NCBI RefSeq assembly: GCF_037126175.1
Contig: NZ_CP146986.1
Location: 3,624,501 to 3,688,500, forward strand
Origin: Pseudomonas sp. RSB 5.4
GTDB lineage: Bacteria > Pseudomonadota > Gammaproteobacteria > Pseudomonadales > Pseudomonadaceae
Length of the DNA: 64,000 bases
Direction: 5' to 3'
Part shown: positions 49,658-62,210 of the stretch, piece by piece
How positions within the stretch are numbered: the first letter of the stretch is position 1
Layout: each line of letters begins with the position of its first letter
The notes under the pieces: generated by a model
The model's database searches: none
The model's input: the letters and a program-made list of their open reading frames with translations, nothing else
Told to the model about the DNA's origin: nothing
Position numbers and translations under genes: made by a program

Positions 49658-51511
49658 ATGCTCAAACGCCTTGCCTGGCTGGCGCTCTGTGTCTGCGCCC
49701 CGCTGTCCGCCGCGCCTCACGTCGACCCTCAACGTTTGCAGCAACTGGCCAACGACCGCTTCTGGATTTCCCTCGGTCACTACGAAACCGCCAAGCTCGG
49801 CGGCTGGCGCAGCTATGTCAGCGACAAGAAGTTCTTTCTCGCGCCCGATGGCAACGAACACCCCGACCATGAACTGGCCGCTACCGTGCAGGCGCTATAC
49901 GCCCCGGCCAGTCTCGGCGAGCAACATGCCCAATGCGTCTACCCGGCCCGCACTCGCTGGTTGAAAGCACAACTCAACCTCACCGACCTGCCCGCCCCCG
50001 ATTGCGCCGAATTCAAGAAATGGTTCAAGGACGTCTCGCCGCACAGTGCGGTGATGATCTTCCCGGCGGCGTATCTCAACAGCCCATCGTCGATGTTTGG
50101 CCACACCCTGCTGCGCATCGACCAGGCCGACGTGCAGGCCGACAAGACTTCGCTGCTGAGTTACGCGATCAACTTCGGCGCCTATATCGAAGGCTCGGAC
50201 AACAGCATTCTCTACGCCTGGAAAGGCTTGATGGGCGGCTACCCGGGGCTGTTCGCGCTGGTGCCGTATCAGGAAAAACTCTCCGAGTACCGCAGCCTGG
50301 AAAACCGCGACCTGTGGGAATACCGGCTGAACCTGACGCAAGAAGAAACCGCACGCATGGTCGAGCACGTGTGGGAGCTGAAGCAGATCCAGTTCGACTA
50401 TTTCTTCTTCGACGAAAACTGCTCCTATCGCCTGCTCGAACTGCTGCAGGTGGCGCGCCCAAGCCTGCGCCTGACCGAGCAATTCCCGCTGACCGCCATC
50501 CCTACCGACACGGTCAAAGCGGTGAAAGAGGCCGGGCTGGTGGAAAGTATCGAATATCGCCCGTCACGCGAGCGTGAACTGCTCAGCCGCGCCGAGCCGT
50601 TGAGCAAGGAAGAACAGCAATGGGTGCTGAAAGTCAGCGCCGATCAACAGGTGTTACAGGAGCCGACCTTCAAGGCCCTGCCCCGGGATCGCCAGGCGCT
50701 GATCATCGACGCCGCGTATCGTCTGGAACGCTACCGCGCCAACGGTCAGGAACGTGATCCGCAACGGGCGCAGCGCAGCTTCGAACTGCTGCGGGCAATC
50801 AACAAGAACCCGGCGCCGGACTTGCAGATTCCACAACCGGGCCTGCCCGAAGACGGCCATGAATCGCGCACCTGGCAGGCCGGCATCGGCACCCGGGGCG
50901 ATCGTGCCTTCGGCGAGTACGGCTTGCGCATGGCCTATCACGATCTCAACGACAACGCCGAAAGCTTCCCCCTCGGCGCGCAGATCGAAATCCTGCAGAT
51001 GAAGCTGCGTCAATACGAAGGTAATCAATGGCAGTTCCAGCAACTGGATCTCGCAACCATCCGCTCGCTGACCCCGCGCAATGAGTTGCTGCAGCCACTG
51101 TCGTGGCAGGTGACCGGCGGCCTCGAGCGCGTACCCGGCAAGCATGATGACGAAAACCTGGTCAGCCACGTCAACGGCGGCGGTGGCGGCACCTGGCAAC
51201 TGGGCGAAGACACGCTCGGCTTTGCCCTCGGTACGGTGCGGATCGAACACAACAACGACTTCGCCGGGTTCGTCACGCCGGCCGCTGGCTTCAACAGCGG
51301 CGTGCTGTGGAAAAACCCGTTGGGCAATCTGAGCGTCGAGGCCAAGGGCGATTACTTCACCAACGGCGAGGTACGCCGCAGCCTGAGCCTGAACCAGCAT
51401 TGGGAACTGTCGCGCAACCTCGGTTTGCGCCTGACGGCACAGCGTGAGTTCAGCCACGTTGCCACACCGGAGACCGAAGTCATGCTTGAGGTGAAGTGGT
51501 ATCACTACTGA
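49658..51511 (+). CDS. DUF4105 family envelope protein
   Basis: A 617-residue exported protein with a signal peptide cleaved after LSAAP (about residue 20). The central DUF4105 domain (about 110-270) has the conserved NSPSSMFGHTLLRID, GYPGLFALVPYQEKL and DENCSYRLLELL with a cysteine. That layout recalls NlpC/P60-like cysteine peptidases: Cys in ENCSY and His in GHTLLR. The C-terminal 240 residues are beta-rich and look like an outer-membrane barrel. Function is not established. Confidence 0.87.
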   Translation: MLKRLAWLALCVCAPLSAAPHVDPQRLQQLANDRFWISLGHYETAKLGGWRSYVSDKKFFLAPDGNEHPDHELAATVQALYAPASLGEQHAQCVYPARTRWLKAQLNLTDLPAPDCAEFKKWFKDVSPHSAVMIFPAAYLNSPSSMFGHTLLRIDQADVQADKTSLLSYAINFGAYIEGSDNSILYAWKGLMGGYPGLFALVPYQEKLSEYRSLENRDLWEYRLNLTQEETARMVEHVWELKQIQFDYFFFDENCSYRLLELLQVARPSLRLTEQFPLTAIPTDTVKAVKEAGLVESIEYRPSRERELLSRAEPLSKEEQQWVLKVSADQQVLQEPTFKALPRDRQALIIDAAYRLERYRANGQERDPQRAQRSFELLRAINKNPAPDLQIPQPGLPEDGHESRTWQAGIGTRGDRAFGEYGLRMAYHDLNDNAESFPLGAQIEILQMKLRQYEGNQWQFQQLDLATIRSLTPRNELLQPLSWQVTGGLERVPGKHDDENLVSHVNGGGGGTWQLGEDTLGFALGTVRIEHNNDFAGFVTPAAGFNSGVLWKNPLGNLSVEAKGDYFTNGEVRRSLSLNQHWELSRNLGLRLTAQREFSHVATPETEVMLEVKWYHY

Positions 51512-51533
51512 TCTAAAGCCTAATCCATAACCC

Positions 51534-51625
51534 CTGTGGGAGCGGGCTTGCTCGCGAAGGCGTCGTGTCAGGCGATTCAAATCTCGACTGACCCAGCGCT
51601 TTCGCGAGCAAGCCCGCTCCCACAG
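51534..51625. repeat. REP doublet
   Basis: Inverted GGGAGCGGGCTTGCTCGC copies with a spacer of about 45 bases, between two plus-strand genes. Confidence 0.9.
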
Positions 51626-51730
51626 GGCCCTCCGGTGTTTAACGAATTACTCACATGCCTTTCACCAACGTCCGACGAATCCGCTTCTAGACTTTCCCCA
51701 TAAGCCGGAGAACCGGCGCGGGAGAGTGCG

Positions 51731-52087
51731 ATGTGGCGGTGTGCGGGGCTGTTGGGGGTTTTGCTGTTGCTCGGGGGTTGCCAGACCACCCATGAAGACT
51801 TGATCGCCAAAGGTTATCCACCGGCCTTCGCCGACGGTTTTGACGATGGCTGCGTCAGTGGCCGGCAAGCCGCCGGTTCGATCAGTGGCGAGTTTCGCAA
51901 GAACGTGCCGCGCTATCTCAAGGACAAGCAATACGCCGAAGGCTGGACCGACGGCTTTCGCCAATGTCAGGCGATGCTGGAAAACAAGGATCGCGAAGAG
52001 TATCGCAACGAGCACTGGGACGAACGTGAGCGCGCCTGGCAGCAGCAGAAAGATCAGGACGCCGGGCGGGCTTATCGCTCGCAATAG
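51731..52087 (+). CDS. Small lipoprotein, 118 residues
   Basis: Lipoprotein with lipobox LLGGC (acylated C17) and glutamine at +2, an outer-membrane signal. The mature part is highly charged, with tandem similar segments AFADGFDDGCVSGRQ and YAEGWTDGFRQCQA: two G-F/W-x-D-G-x-x-C motifs, each with one cysteine. That suggests an internal duplication joined by a disulfide. No function is known to me. Confidence 0.8.
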   Translation: MWRCAGLLGVLLLLGGCQTTHEDLIAKGYPPAFADGFDDGCVSGRQAAGSISGEFRKNVPRYLKDKQYAEGWTDGFRQCQAMLENKDREEYRNEHWDERERAWQQQKDQDAGRAYRSQ

Positions 52088-52157
52088 GTCGTTTCCAGAC
52101 ATCCAGTGAAACCAAATGCCGGCGACCATGGCCCAATTCCTATAACAGGAGGACACC

Positions 52158-54079
<1,922 letters not shown>

Positions 54080-54185
54080 TTATGAAATTAAATGGTGCAC
54101 AGGATATAAATCAGGTGGTTTTTTTGGGCTGGTTTTGCACCGGAATAGGGAGATCAAATTGAAGTGATGCACCAACAGTTATACC

Positions 54186-54255
54186 GCCTTCGCGAGCAAG
54201 CTCGCTCCCACACTTGAAATGCGCTCCCCTGTGGGAGCGAGCTTGCTCGCGAAGG
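54186..54255. repeat. REP doublet
   Basis: Inverted copies with the variant core GGGAGCGAGCTTGCTCGC and a short spacer of about 17 bases, between gdhA's promoter region and the ettA terminator. Confidence 0.9.
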
Positions 54256-54287
54256 GTTCGACTCGGTTGCATCTGAAAAACCCAGGC

Positions 54288-54315
54288 AAAAAAAACGGAG
54301 CCCGAAGGCTCCGCT
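54288..54315 (-). terminator. Terminator of ettA
   Basis: Minus-strand stem CGGAGCC/GGCTCCG with a TTCG loop followed by eight T, about 25 bases after the ettA stop. A T run on the other side makes it possibly bidirectional. Confidence 0.85.
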
Positions 54316-54339
54316 CTTTTTCATGCAACCAACCTGATA

Positions 54340-56004
<1,665 letters not shown>

Positions 56005-56130
56005 GGAGAACCTTGGGTCAGTGACAGATGAATGATTGGAGCGCAGGCGATGCCCGGCCAGACCGATGCGCGTCGTTCACTTGATGGTCATCAATGCGTG
56101 CGCGCTGAAAAAGTCTGAGTCTAGGAGCTG

Positions 56131-56276
56131 GGCCAGACGCTGTTAAAACGTAACGAGCGAAGGAAAGACAAGGCGGAAACAGGCGAGGACGCGGAGTTTA
56201 CGGGTTGTAAATGAGCAGTCCGAGCCTGTTTTCAACGCAGTATTTCCGAGCGCAGTAGTTTTAACAGTGTCTGGGC
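56131..56276. repeat. 146-base nested palindromic element
   Basis: Terminal inverted repeats CAGACGCTGTTAAAAC and the complement of CAGACACTGTTAAAAC (15 of 16 match) enclose a second, inner inverted repeat. This pairs AAACAGGC, GGAC and TTTAC with GTAAA, GTCC and GCCTGTTT in a nested way around the centre. No gene is inside. The form is that of a miniature inverted-repeat element or a structured RNA. It lies in the 426-base gap between the divergent ettA and morA; the rest of that gap shows nothing clear. Confidence 0.7.
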
Positions 56277-56430
56277 TCCCGCGTAACCGGCAAAGCTACC
56301 TTAATGACGGAAGGCAGTCCAGCCGAGTGGGGCTGGCACTTCGCCACAACTCAAGGCATGCTAGCCGCCCTTCGGGCGTCCGGCTTATAGTGCACGTCGC
56401 GCCAGTCCAGCCAAACCGCAGGATTACAGC

Positions 56431-59400
56431 TTGTCCAACGTTACCCCGCCAGCTTCTGTGAGCGCGTCCAATCCGGGGACCGGCTCGCCCCTGCGCGGAA
56501 CACTGAAGGGTGCATTGGCGACGCTGGTACTTTTGCTGCTGGCATTGCTGTTCTGGCAGCTGCTCGATCAACTGCGCGAGACCCAGAAAAACCAGCGCCA
56601 GTACACCATCGACTACACCGCCGACCTCGCCTCGCAGGTCAGCCTGAACATGTCGCTGAATGCGCAGATCGCCCTCAACCTGTTACCGATCGTCGAACAA
56701 CCGCAGTCGTCCGACGAACAGCAGGCACTGCTGCGCAAGCTCCAGCAATCGCTGCCCGACCTGCGCAGCCTGGCCCTGCTCAGCCCGTCCGGGAAAATCA
56801 TCAACGACAGCGCCAGCGACAGCCACGACGCCGATTACCTCGGTGAACTGGTGCGCCGTAGCCGCGCCCAGGCGCATTACTTCAGCAACGCCGACGACGG
56901 CTCGGTGGTGCATCTGTTATTGCATCAGGCCAGCGGCAGCACCCGCGGCTACTGGGTTTTGCGCCTGACCCCGACCTTCTTCGACTCGCTGACCAAGCAG
57001 GGCGAAACCGGCATCCGCCCGTTGTGGCTGGTGGAAAACCGTCTCAATCATCAGATCATCAGCCGCGACGAAGCGCTGTCCTCAGCCAGGCCCGGCGTGC
57101 TGAGTCCGGACGACATGGCCAACACCGTGCTCACCGTGCCGCTGAGCAGCAGCGACTGGCAGTTGCGCGGGCTGTTCGACCGCCAGCGCGTGCTCGAAGA
57201 ACTGCTACCGGCGTTCATCGGCAAATGCCTGCTGGGTCTGGCGTTCTCGATGCTGCCGGTGATCGCGCTGCTCAACATGCGTCGCCGTCAGCGCCAGTTG
57301 CATGAAGGTCGCCGGCGCTATCAGGACATTTTCGAAGGCACTGGCGTGGCGTTGTGCGTGCTCGACCTGTCCGGCCTCAAGCAGGTGTTCGACAAGGCGC
57401 AGATCCAGACCAGCGACCAGCTCAAGGCTTGGCTCGACCAGCCGGCCCAGCGCCAGCAACTGCTGCAAGAACTGCGCGTCACCGAGGTCAATCAGGTGGC
57501 GCTGCAACTGCTCAATGTCAATTCCTGCGAGCACGCCTGGCAGTTGCTGATCGACGGTCATCCGCACAGCCAGTGCGCCATCGGCAACCAGGTGCTCGAC
57601 GCCGTTCTGCAGCAACAAAAACAGCTGGAACTGGAAATCAAATTGCCGGACATCAATGGTCGCGATCAGCACCTGTGGATGGTCCTGCGCCTGCCTGAAG
57701 AACAGCACGACTATAAAGCGGTGATCCTGAGCATCAACGACATCACCAGCCGCAAGCTGATCGAACTGTCGCTGCTGGAACGCGAAGGCTTCTGGTCGGA
57801 CGTGGTGCGCACCGTGCCGGATCATCTGTACGTGCAGGACGTGATCAGCCAGCGGATGATTTTCAGCAACCACCACCTCGGCCAGACCCTCGGGTACAAC
57901 CGCACCGAACTGCATCAGATGGGCGAGTATTTCTGGGAAATCCTCCTGCACCCGGAGGACGCCGACTACTACCATCGCTCGCGGCAGATGCAGCGTCACG
58001 CCGGTTACAGCCAGTTGTTGCAATGCCAACTGCGTTTCCGTCATCGCGACGGCAAGTGGCGGCGCTTCGATATTCGTGAGCAGGCGCTGGCCCGCGACAA
58101 GCATGATCAGGTCACGCGAATCATTGGCGTGGCCAAGGACATCACCGAGCAGATCGAGGCCAGTGAGTCGTTGCGCGACAGCGAGCAGCGCTACCGCATG
58201 CTCGCCGAAAGCATCAGCGATGTGATTTTCTCCACCGACAGCAAGCTGTCGCTGAACTACGTCAGCCCGTCGGTGCAGGCGGTGCTGGGTTACGACGCCG
58301 AGTGGATCTTCCAGAACGGCTGGCAATCGACCATCGCCAACCCGCAACAGCTATCCGGCATCTACACCTTGATGGATCGAGTCAGCAAAGCGCTCGACAA
58401 GCCTGAGCAACTCGCGCAACTGCGAAGCCAGGTACAGACGCAGATGTTCCTGTTCGACTGCCTGCGCGCCGACGGCCGCAAGATCCCGATCGAGCTGCGG
58501 CTGGTGCTGGTGTGGGACGAACACGGCGCGTTCGAAGGCGTGCTCGGCGTCGGTCGCGACATCAGCCAGCAGCGCCGCGCCGAGAAAGACTTGCGCATGG
58601 CCGCCACCGTATTCGAGCACTCGACCTCGGCGATCCTGATCACCGACCCCGCCGGTTACATCGTGCAGGCCAACGAAGCCTTCAGCCGGGTCAGCGGTTA
58701 CGCGGTGTCGGAGGTGCTCGACCAGTTGCCGAACATGCTCACCGTCGACGAGCAACAGGACGCGCACCTGCGCTACGTGCTCAAGCAATTGCACCAGCAC
58801 AGCACCTGGGAAGGCGAAGTCTGGCTCAAGCGCCGTAACGGCGAGCATTACCCGGCGTGGGTCGGCATCACGGCGGTACTCGACGATGAAGGCGACCTGG
58901 CCAGTTACGTGTGTTTCTTCAGCGACATCAGCGAGCGCAAGGCCAGCGAACAGCGCATCCATCGCCTCGCCTACTACGACGCCCTGACCCACCTGCCGAA
59001 CCGCACGCTGTTCCAGGATCGTCTGCACACTGCACTGCAATCGGCCGAACGGCAGAAGTCGTGGGTGGTGCTGATGTTCCTCGATCTCGACCGCTTCAAG
59101 CCGATCAACGACTCGCTCGGCCATGCTGCTGGCGACCGCATGTTGAAAGACATGGCCACGCGGCTGCTGGCCTGCGTCGACGATGACGACACCGTGGCGC
59201 GCATGGGCGGCGACGAGTTCACCTTGCTCCTGCAACACCGTTCCAGCCGCGAAATGGCGCTGAATCGGGCGATTCATGTGGCCGAGCAGATTCTCGCCAG
59301 TCTGGTGCGACCGTTCGTGCTGGAAGGTCGCGAGTTCTTCGTCACCGCCAGTATCGGCATCGCCCTGAGCCCGCAGGACGGTAACGAACTCAGCCAGCTG

Positions 59401-60279
59401 ATGAAGAACGCCGACACCGCGATGTACCACGCCAAGGAACGCGGCAAGAACAACTTCCAGTTCTATCAGGCCGACATGAACGCCAGTGCGCTGGAACGTC
59501 TGGAGCTGGAAAGCGACCTGCGCCATGCGCTGGAGCAGAACGAATTCGTCCTGTATTACCAGCCGCAGTTCAGCGGCGACGGCAAACGCCTGACCGGCGC
59601 CGAAGCGCTGCTGCGCTGGCGTCATCCGCGTCGTGGACTGGTGCCGCCGGGGGATTTCATTCCGGTGCTGGAAGAGCTGGGTCTGGTGGTGGACGTTGGC
59701 GACTGGGTGATCAGCGAAGCCTGCCGTCAGCTCAAGACCTGGCACCAGAACCGCGTGCGCGTGCCGAAGGTCTCGGTGAACATCTCGGCGCGGCAGTTCT
59801 CCGATGGTCAGCTCGGTACGCGTATCGCCACGATCCTGCGCGAAACCGGCCTGCCACCGGCGTGTCTGGAACTGGAGCTGACCGAAAGTATCCTGATGCG
59901 CGAAGTCAGCGAGGCGATGCAGATCCTCGCCGGGCTGAAAAACCTTGGCCTGAGCATCGCGGTCGATGACTTCGGCACCGGTTATTCGTCGCTGAACTAC
60001 CTCAAGCAATTCCCGATCGACGTGCTGAAGATCGACCGCACCTTCGTCGACGGCCTGCCGTCCGGCGAACAGGACGCGCAGATCGCCCGCGCGATCATCG
60101 CCATGGCCCACAGCCTCAATCTGGCGGTGATCGCCGAAGGCGTGGAAACCCATGAGCAACTGGACTTCCTGCGCGAGCACGGTTGCGATGAAGTGCAGGG
60201 CTATCTGTTCGGACGACCGATGCCGGCGAGCCGCTTCGAGGCGCAATTCAGTAACGACGCCCTCTTCATGTTCGACTGA
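56431..60279 (+). CDS. morA: c-di-GMP regulator MorA (PAS-GGDEF-EAL)
   Basis: A 1282-residue inner-membrane dual c-di-GMP enzyme. Membrane helices at about 28-48 and 267-285 enclose a periplasmic domain. A degenerate PAS region (about 298-450) and three PAS domains starting near 455, 585 and 723 follow. GGDEF is at 926-930 with no RxxD inhibitory site before it (DDDD stands there). The EAL domain has EALLR at 1058, DDFGTG from 1179 and EGVET near 1235. All catalytic EAL residues appear present. TTG start. In pseudomonads MorA controls flagella and biofilm. It precedes glyA as in P. aeruginosa. Confidence 0.93.
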   Translation: MSNVTPPASVSASNPGTGSPLRGTLKGALATLVLLLLALLFWQLLDQLRETQKNQRQYTIDYTADLASQVSLNMSLNAQIALNLLPIVEQPQSSDEQQALLRKLQQSLPDLRSLALLSPSGKIINDSASDSHDADYLGELVRRSRAQAHYFSNADDGSVVHLLLHQASGSTRGYWVLRLTPTFFDSLTKQGETGIRPLWLVENRLNHQIISRDEALSSARPGVLSPDDMANTVLTVPLSSSDWQLRGLFDRQRVLEELLPAFIGKCLLGLAFSMLPVIALLNMRRRQRQLHEGRRRYQDIFEGTGVALCVLDLSGLKQVFDKAQIQTSDQLKAWLDQPAQRQQLLQELRVTEVNQVALQLLNVNSCEHAWQLLIDGHPHSQCAIGNQVLDAVLQQQKQLELEIKLPDINGRDQHLWMVLRLPEEQHDYKAVILSINDITSRKLIELSLLEREGFWSDVVRTVPDHLYVQDVISQRMIFSNHHLGQTLGYNRTELHQMGEYFWEILLHPEDADYYHRSRQMQRHAGYSQLLQCQLRFRHRDGKWRRFDIREQALARDKHDQVTRIIGVAKDITEQIEASESLRDSEQRYRMLAESISDVIFSTDSKLSLNYVSPSVQAVLGYDAEWIFQNGWQSTIANPQQLSGIYTLMDRVSKALDKPEQLAQLRSQVQTQMFLFDCLRADGRKIPIELRLVLVWDEHGAFEGVLGVGRDISQQRRAEKDLRMAATVFEHSTSAILITDPAGYIVQANEAFSRVSGYAVSEVLDQLPNMLTVDEQQDAHLRYVLKQLHQHSTWEGEVWLKRRNGEHYPAWVGITAVLDDEGDLASYVCFFSDISERKASEQRIHRLAYYDALTHLPNRTLFQDRLHTALQSAERQKSWVVLMFLDLDRFKPINDSLGHAAGDRMLKDMATRLLACVDDDDTVARMGGDEFTLLLQHRSSREMALNRAIHVAEQILASLVRPFVLEGREFFVTASIGIALSPQDGNELSQLMKNADTAMYHAKERGKNNFQFYQADMNASALERLELESDLRHALEQNEFVLYYQPQFSGDGKRLTGAEALLRWRHPRRGLVPPGDFIPVLEELGLVVDVGDWVISEACRQLKTWHQNRVRVPKVSVNISARQFSDGQLGTRIATILRETGLPPACLELELTESILMREVSEAMQILAGLKNLGLSIAVDDFGTGYSSLNYLKQFPIDVLKIDRTFVDGLPSGEQDAQIARAIIAMAHSLNLAVIAEGVETHEQLDFLREHGCDEVQGYLFGRPMPASRFEAQFSNDALFMFD

Positions 60280-60302
60280 ATTTTTGCGGTGCCGCTCATG
60301 AC

Positions 60303-60392
60303 GCCTTCGCGAGCAAGCCCGCTCCCACAGTGGACCGCATTTTTCCTGAAGGAACCGGCTCAAAGGTGGGAGCGGGCTTGCTCGCGAAAGGG
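60303..60392. repeat. REP doublet
   Basis: Inverted GGGAGCGGGCTTGCTCGC copies with a spacer of about 35 bases, in the gap between morA and glyA. Confidence 0.9.
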
Positions 60393-60546
60393 CCGGTACA
60401 GACGCATGAAAAATCTGCGGTGCAGTCATCCCCAGCAGGCTGGCTCGCCCAAGGACTTGCCGTAGATCAGTATTCTTCGGTTGAAACGCGGCCATTGTGG
60501 AGGCCTTCAAAAGCACCGCACATCTGTCATGAACGCCACTTGTCTG

Positions 60547-60594
60547 CGACATGATGTCGTTTCATATGCCATCCAAAACCCATTGGGTTAGAAT
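60547..60594 (+). promoter_or_regulatory. Two palindromes at the glyA promoter region
   Basis: CGACATGATGTCG (60547-60559) has perfect 6-base arms around a central base. AACCCATTGGGTT (about 60578-60590) has the same form and ends in a possible -10 box TAGAAT (60589-60594). No matching -35 was found, which fits an activated promoter. They lie 37-84 bases before the ATG of glyA. Confidence 0.45.
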
Positions 60595-60630
60595 GCCCCC
60601 CTTTTCTGCCCCCGATCCTTGAGGACCGCC

Positions 60631-61884
60631 ATGTTCAGCCGTGATTTGACTATTGCCAAGTACGACGCCGATCTCTTTGCCGCCATGGAGCAAGAAGCTC
60701 AGCGCCAGGAAGAGCACATTGAGCTGATCGCTTCGGAAAACTACACCAGCCCTGCGGTGATGGAAGCTCAAGGCTCGGTATTGACCAACAAGTACGCCGA
60801 AGGCTACCCGGGCAAGCGCTACTACGGTGGTTGCGAGTACGTCGACGTTGTTGAACAACTGGCCATCGACCGCGCCAAAGAGCTGTTCGGCGCCGATTAC
60901 GCCAACGTTCAGCCGCACGCCGGTTCGCAAGCCAACGCCGCTGTCTACCTGGCCCTGCTGCAAGGTGGCGACACCATTCTGGGCATGAGCCTGGCCCACG
61001 GTGGTCACCTGACTCACGGTGCCAGCGTTTCCTCCTCCGGCAAGCTGTACAACGCCGTGCAGTACGGCATCGACGCCAACGGCCTGATCGACTACGACGA
61101 AGTCGAGCGCCTGGCGGTTGAGCACAAGCCGAAAATGATCGTGGCCGGTTTCTCTGCCTACTCGCAGATTCTCGACTTCCCGCGCTTCCGCGCCATCGCT
61201 GACAAAGTGGGTGCCTACCTGTTCGTCGACATGGCGCACGTGGCCGGTCTGGTCGCCGCTGGCGTCTACCCGAACCCGGTGCCATTCGCTGACGTGGTCA
61301 CCACCACCACGCACAAGACCCTGCGCGGTCCTCGTGGCGGTCTGATCCTGGCGCGCGCCAACGCCGAGATCGAGAAGAAGCTGAACTCCGCGGTATTCCC
61401 GGGCGCCCAGGGTGGCCCGCTGGAGCACGTGATCGCCGCTAAAGCGATCTGCTTCAAGGAAGCGCTGCAGCCTGAGTTCAAGGCTTACCAGGAACAAGTG
61501 GTGAAGAACGCCCAGGCCATGGCCGAAGTGTTCATCGAGCGCGGTTTCGACGTAGTTTCCGGTGGCACCAAGAACCACCTGTTCCTGCTGTCGCTGATCA
61601 AGCAGGACATCTCCGGTAAAGACGCCGACGCCGCTCTGGGCAAAGCGTTCATCACCGTGAACAAGAACTCCGTGCCTAACGACCCACGCTCGCCGTTCGT
61701 CACTTCCGGCCTGCGCTTCGGCACCCCGGCTGTGACCACTCGCGGCTTCAAGGAAGCCGAGTGCAAAGAGCTGGCCGGCTGGATCTGCGACATCCTGGCT
61801 GACCTGAACAACGAAGCGGTGATCGACGCCGTTCGCGAGAAAGTCAAAGCCATCTGCAAGAAACTGCCGGTGTACGGCGCTTAA
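60631..61884 (+). CDS. glyA: Serine hydroxymethyltransferase GlyA
   Basis: PLP enzyme interconverting serine and glycine with tetrahydrofolate, the main source of one-carbon units. The 417 residues have the substrate segment [18 protein letters not shown] near 33-50 and the PLP lysine in [14 protein letters not shown] near 229. The chosen ATG ([12 protein letters not shown]) follows GAGGA; the upstream frame adds only four residues. Pseudomonads usually have more than one glyA; which this is cannot be read from the sequence alone. Confidence 0.96.
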   Translation: MFSRDLTIAKYDADLFAAMEQEAQRQEEHIELIASENYTSPAVMEAQGSVLTNKYAEGYPGKRYYGGCEYVDVVEQLAIDRAKELFGADYANVQPHAGSQANAAVYLALLQGGDTILGMSLAHGGHLTHGASVSSSGKLYNAVQYGIDANGLIDYDEVERLAVEHKPKMIVAGFSAYSQILDFPRFRAIADKVGAYLFVDMAHVAGLVAAGVYPNPVPFADVVTTTTHKTLRGPRGGLILARANAEIEKKLNSAVFPGAQGGPLEHVIAAKAICFKEALQPEFKAYQEQVVKNAQAMAEVFIERGFDVVSGGTKNHLFLLSLIKQDISGKDADAALGKAFITVNKNSVPNDPRSPFVTSGLRFGTPAVTTRGFKEAECKELAGWICDILADLNNEAVIDAVREKVKAICKKLPVYGA

Positions 61885-61911
61885 TCGCGACGTTAAATCC
61901 GCAGCATGAAA

Positions 61912-61939
61912 AACCGGCCAGCGATGGCCGGTTTTTTTT
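61912..61939 (+). terminator. Terminator of glyA
   Basis: Stem AACCGGCCA/TGGCCGGTT with a four-base loop and eight T, 27 bases after the stop. Confidence 0.93.
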
Positions 61940-61952
61940 CGCCTGTCGGAAA

Positions 61953-62037
61953 GATCAAAAGATCGCAGCCTTCGGCAGCTCCTACATTTGGAATGCGCTC
62001 ACCTGTAGGAGCTGCCGAAGGCTGCGATCTTTTGATC
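61953..62037. repeat. Perfect 34-bp inverted repeat, third family
   Basis: Two 34-base arms, perfectly complementary, with outer end GATCAAAAGATCGCAGCC and a 17-base spacer. A single half copy occurs at 63535-63568. Confidence 0.93.
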
Positions 62038-62046
62038 TCCGGCCAC

Positions 62047-62142
62047 TGGTCAGACCGGTCATGCCAATTTAGCGATTTTCACTTGTCATCCCGAAAAAAC
62101 CGAGCGTAGACTGCGCCTGCACTGGACATACCGGTAAGACCA
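62047..62142 (+). promoter_or_regulatory. Two GGTMAGACC sites upstream of the transporter
   Basis: GGTCAGACC (62048-62056) and GGTAAGACC (62133-62141) are 85 bases apart. Both fit the TGGTNNNACCA type operator of FadR-family regulators, and such a regulator is encoded just after the transporter. The proximal site is about 70 bases before the transporter ATG. Confidence 0.5.
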
Positions 62143-62210
62143 CAATAATTAAGTCCTGAATCTGATGTGCCCCGCACACGGCAGCCAGGACACCGACCAG
62201 GATTCCTCCC

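Noticed and set aside
58351..60552. 733-codon frame antisense to morA
   Set aside because: Shadow of the GGDEF-EAL region; begins inside a REP element.
60400..60630. Glycine riboswitch before glyA
   Set aside because: No tandem aptamer-like structure or expression platform seen; only short palindromes.
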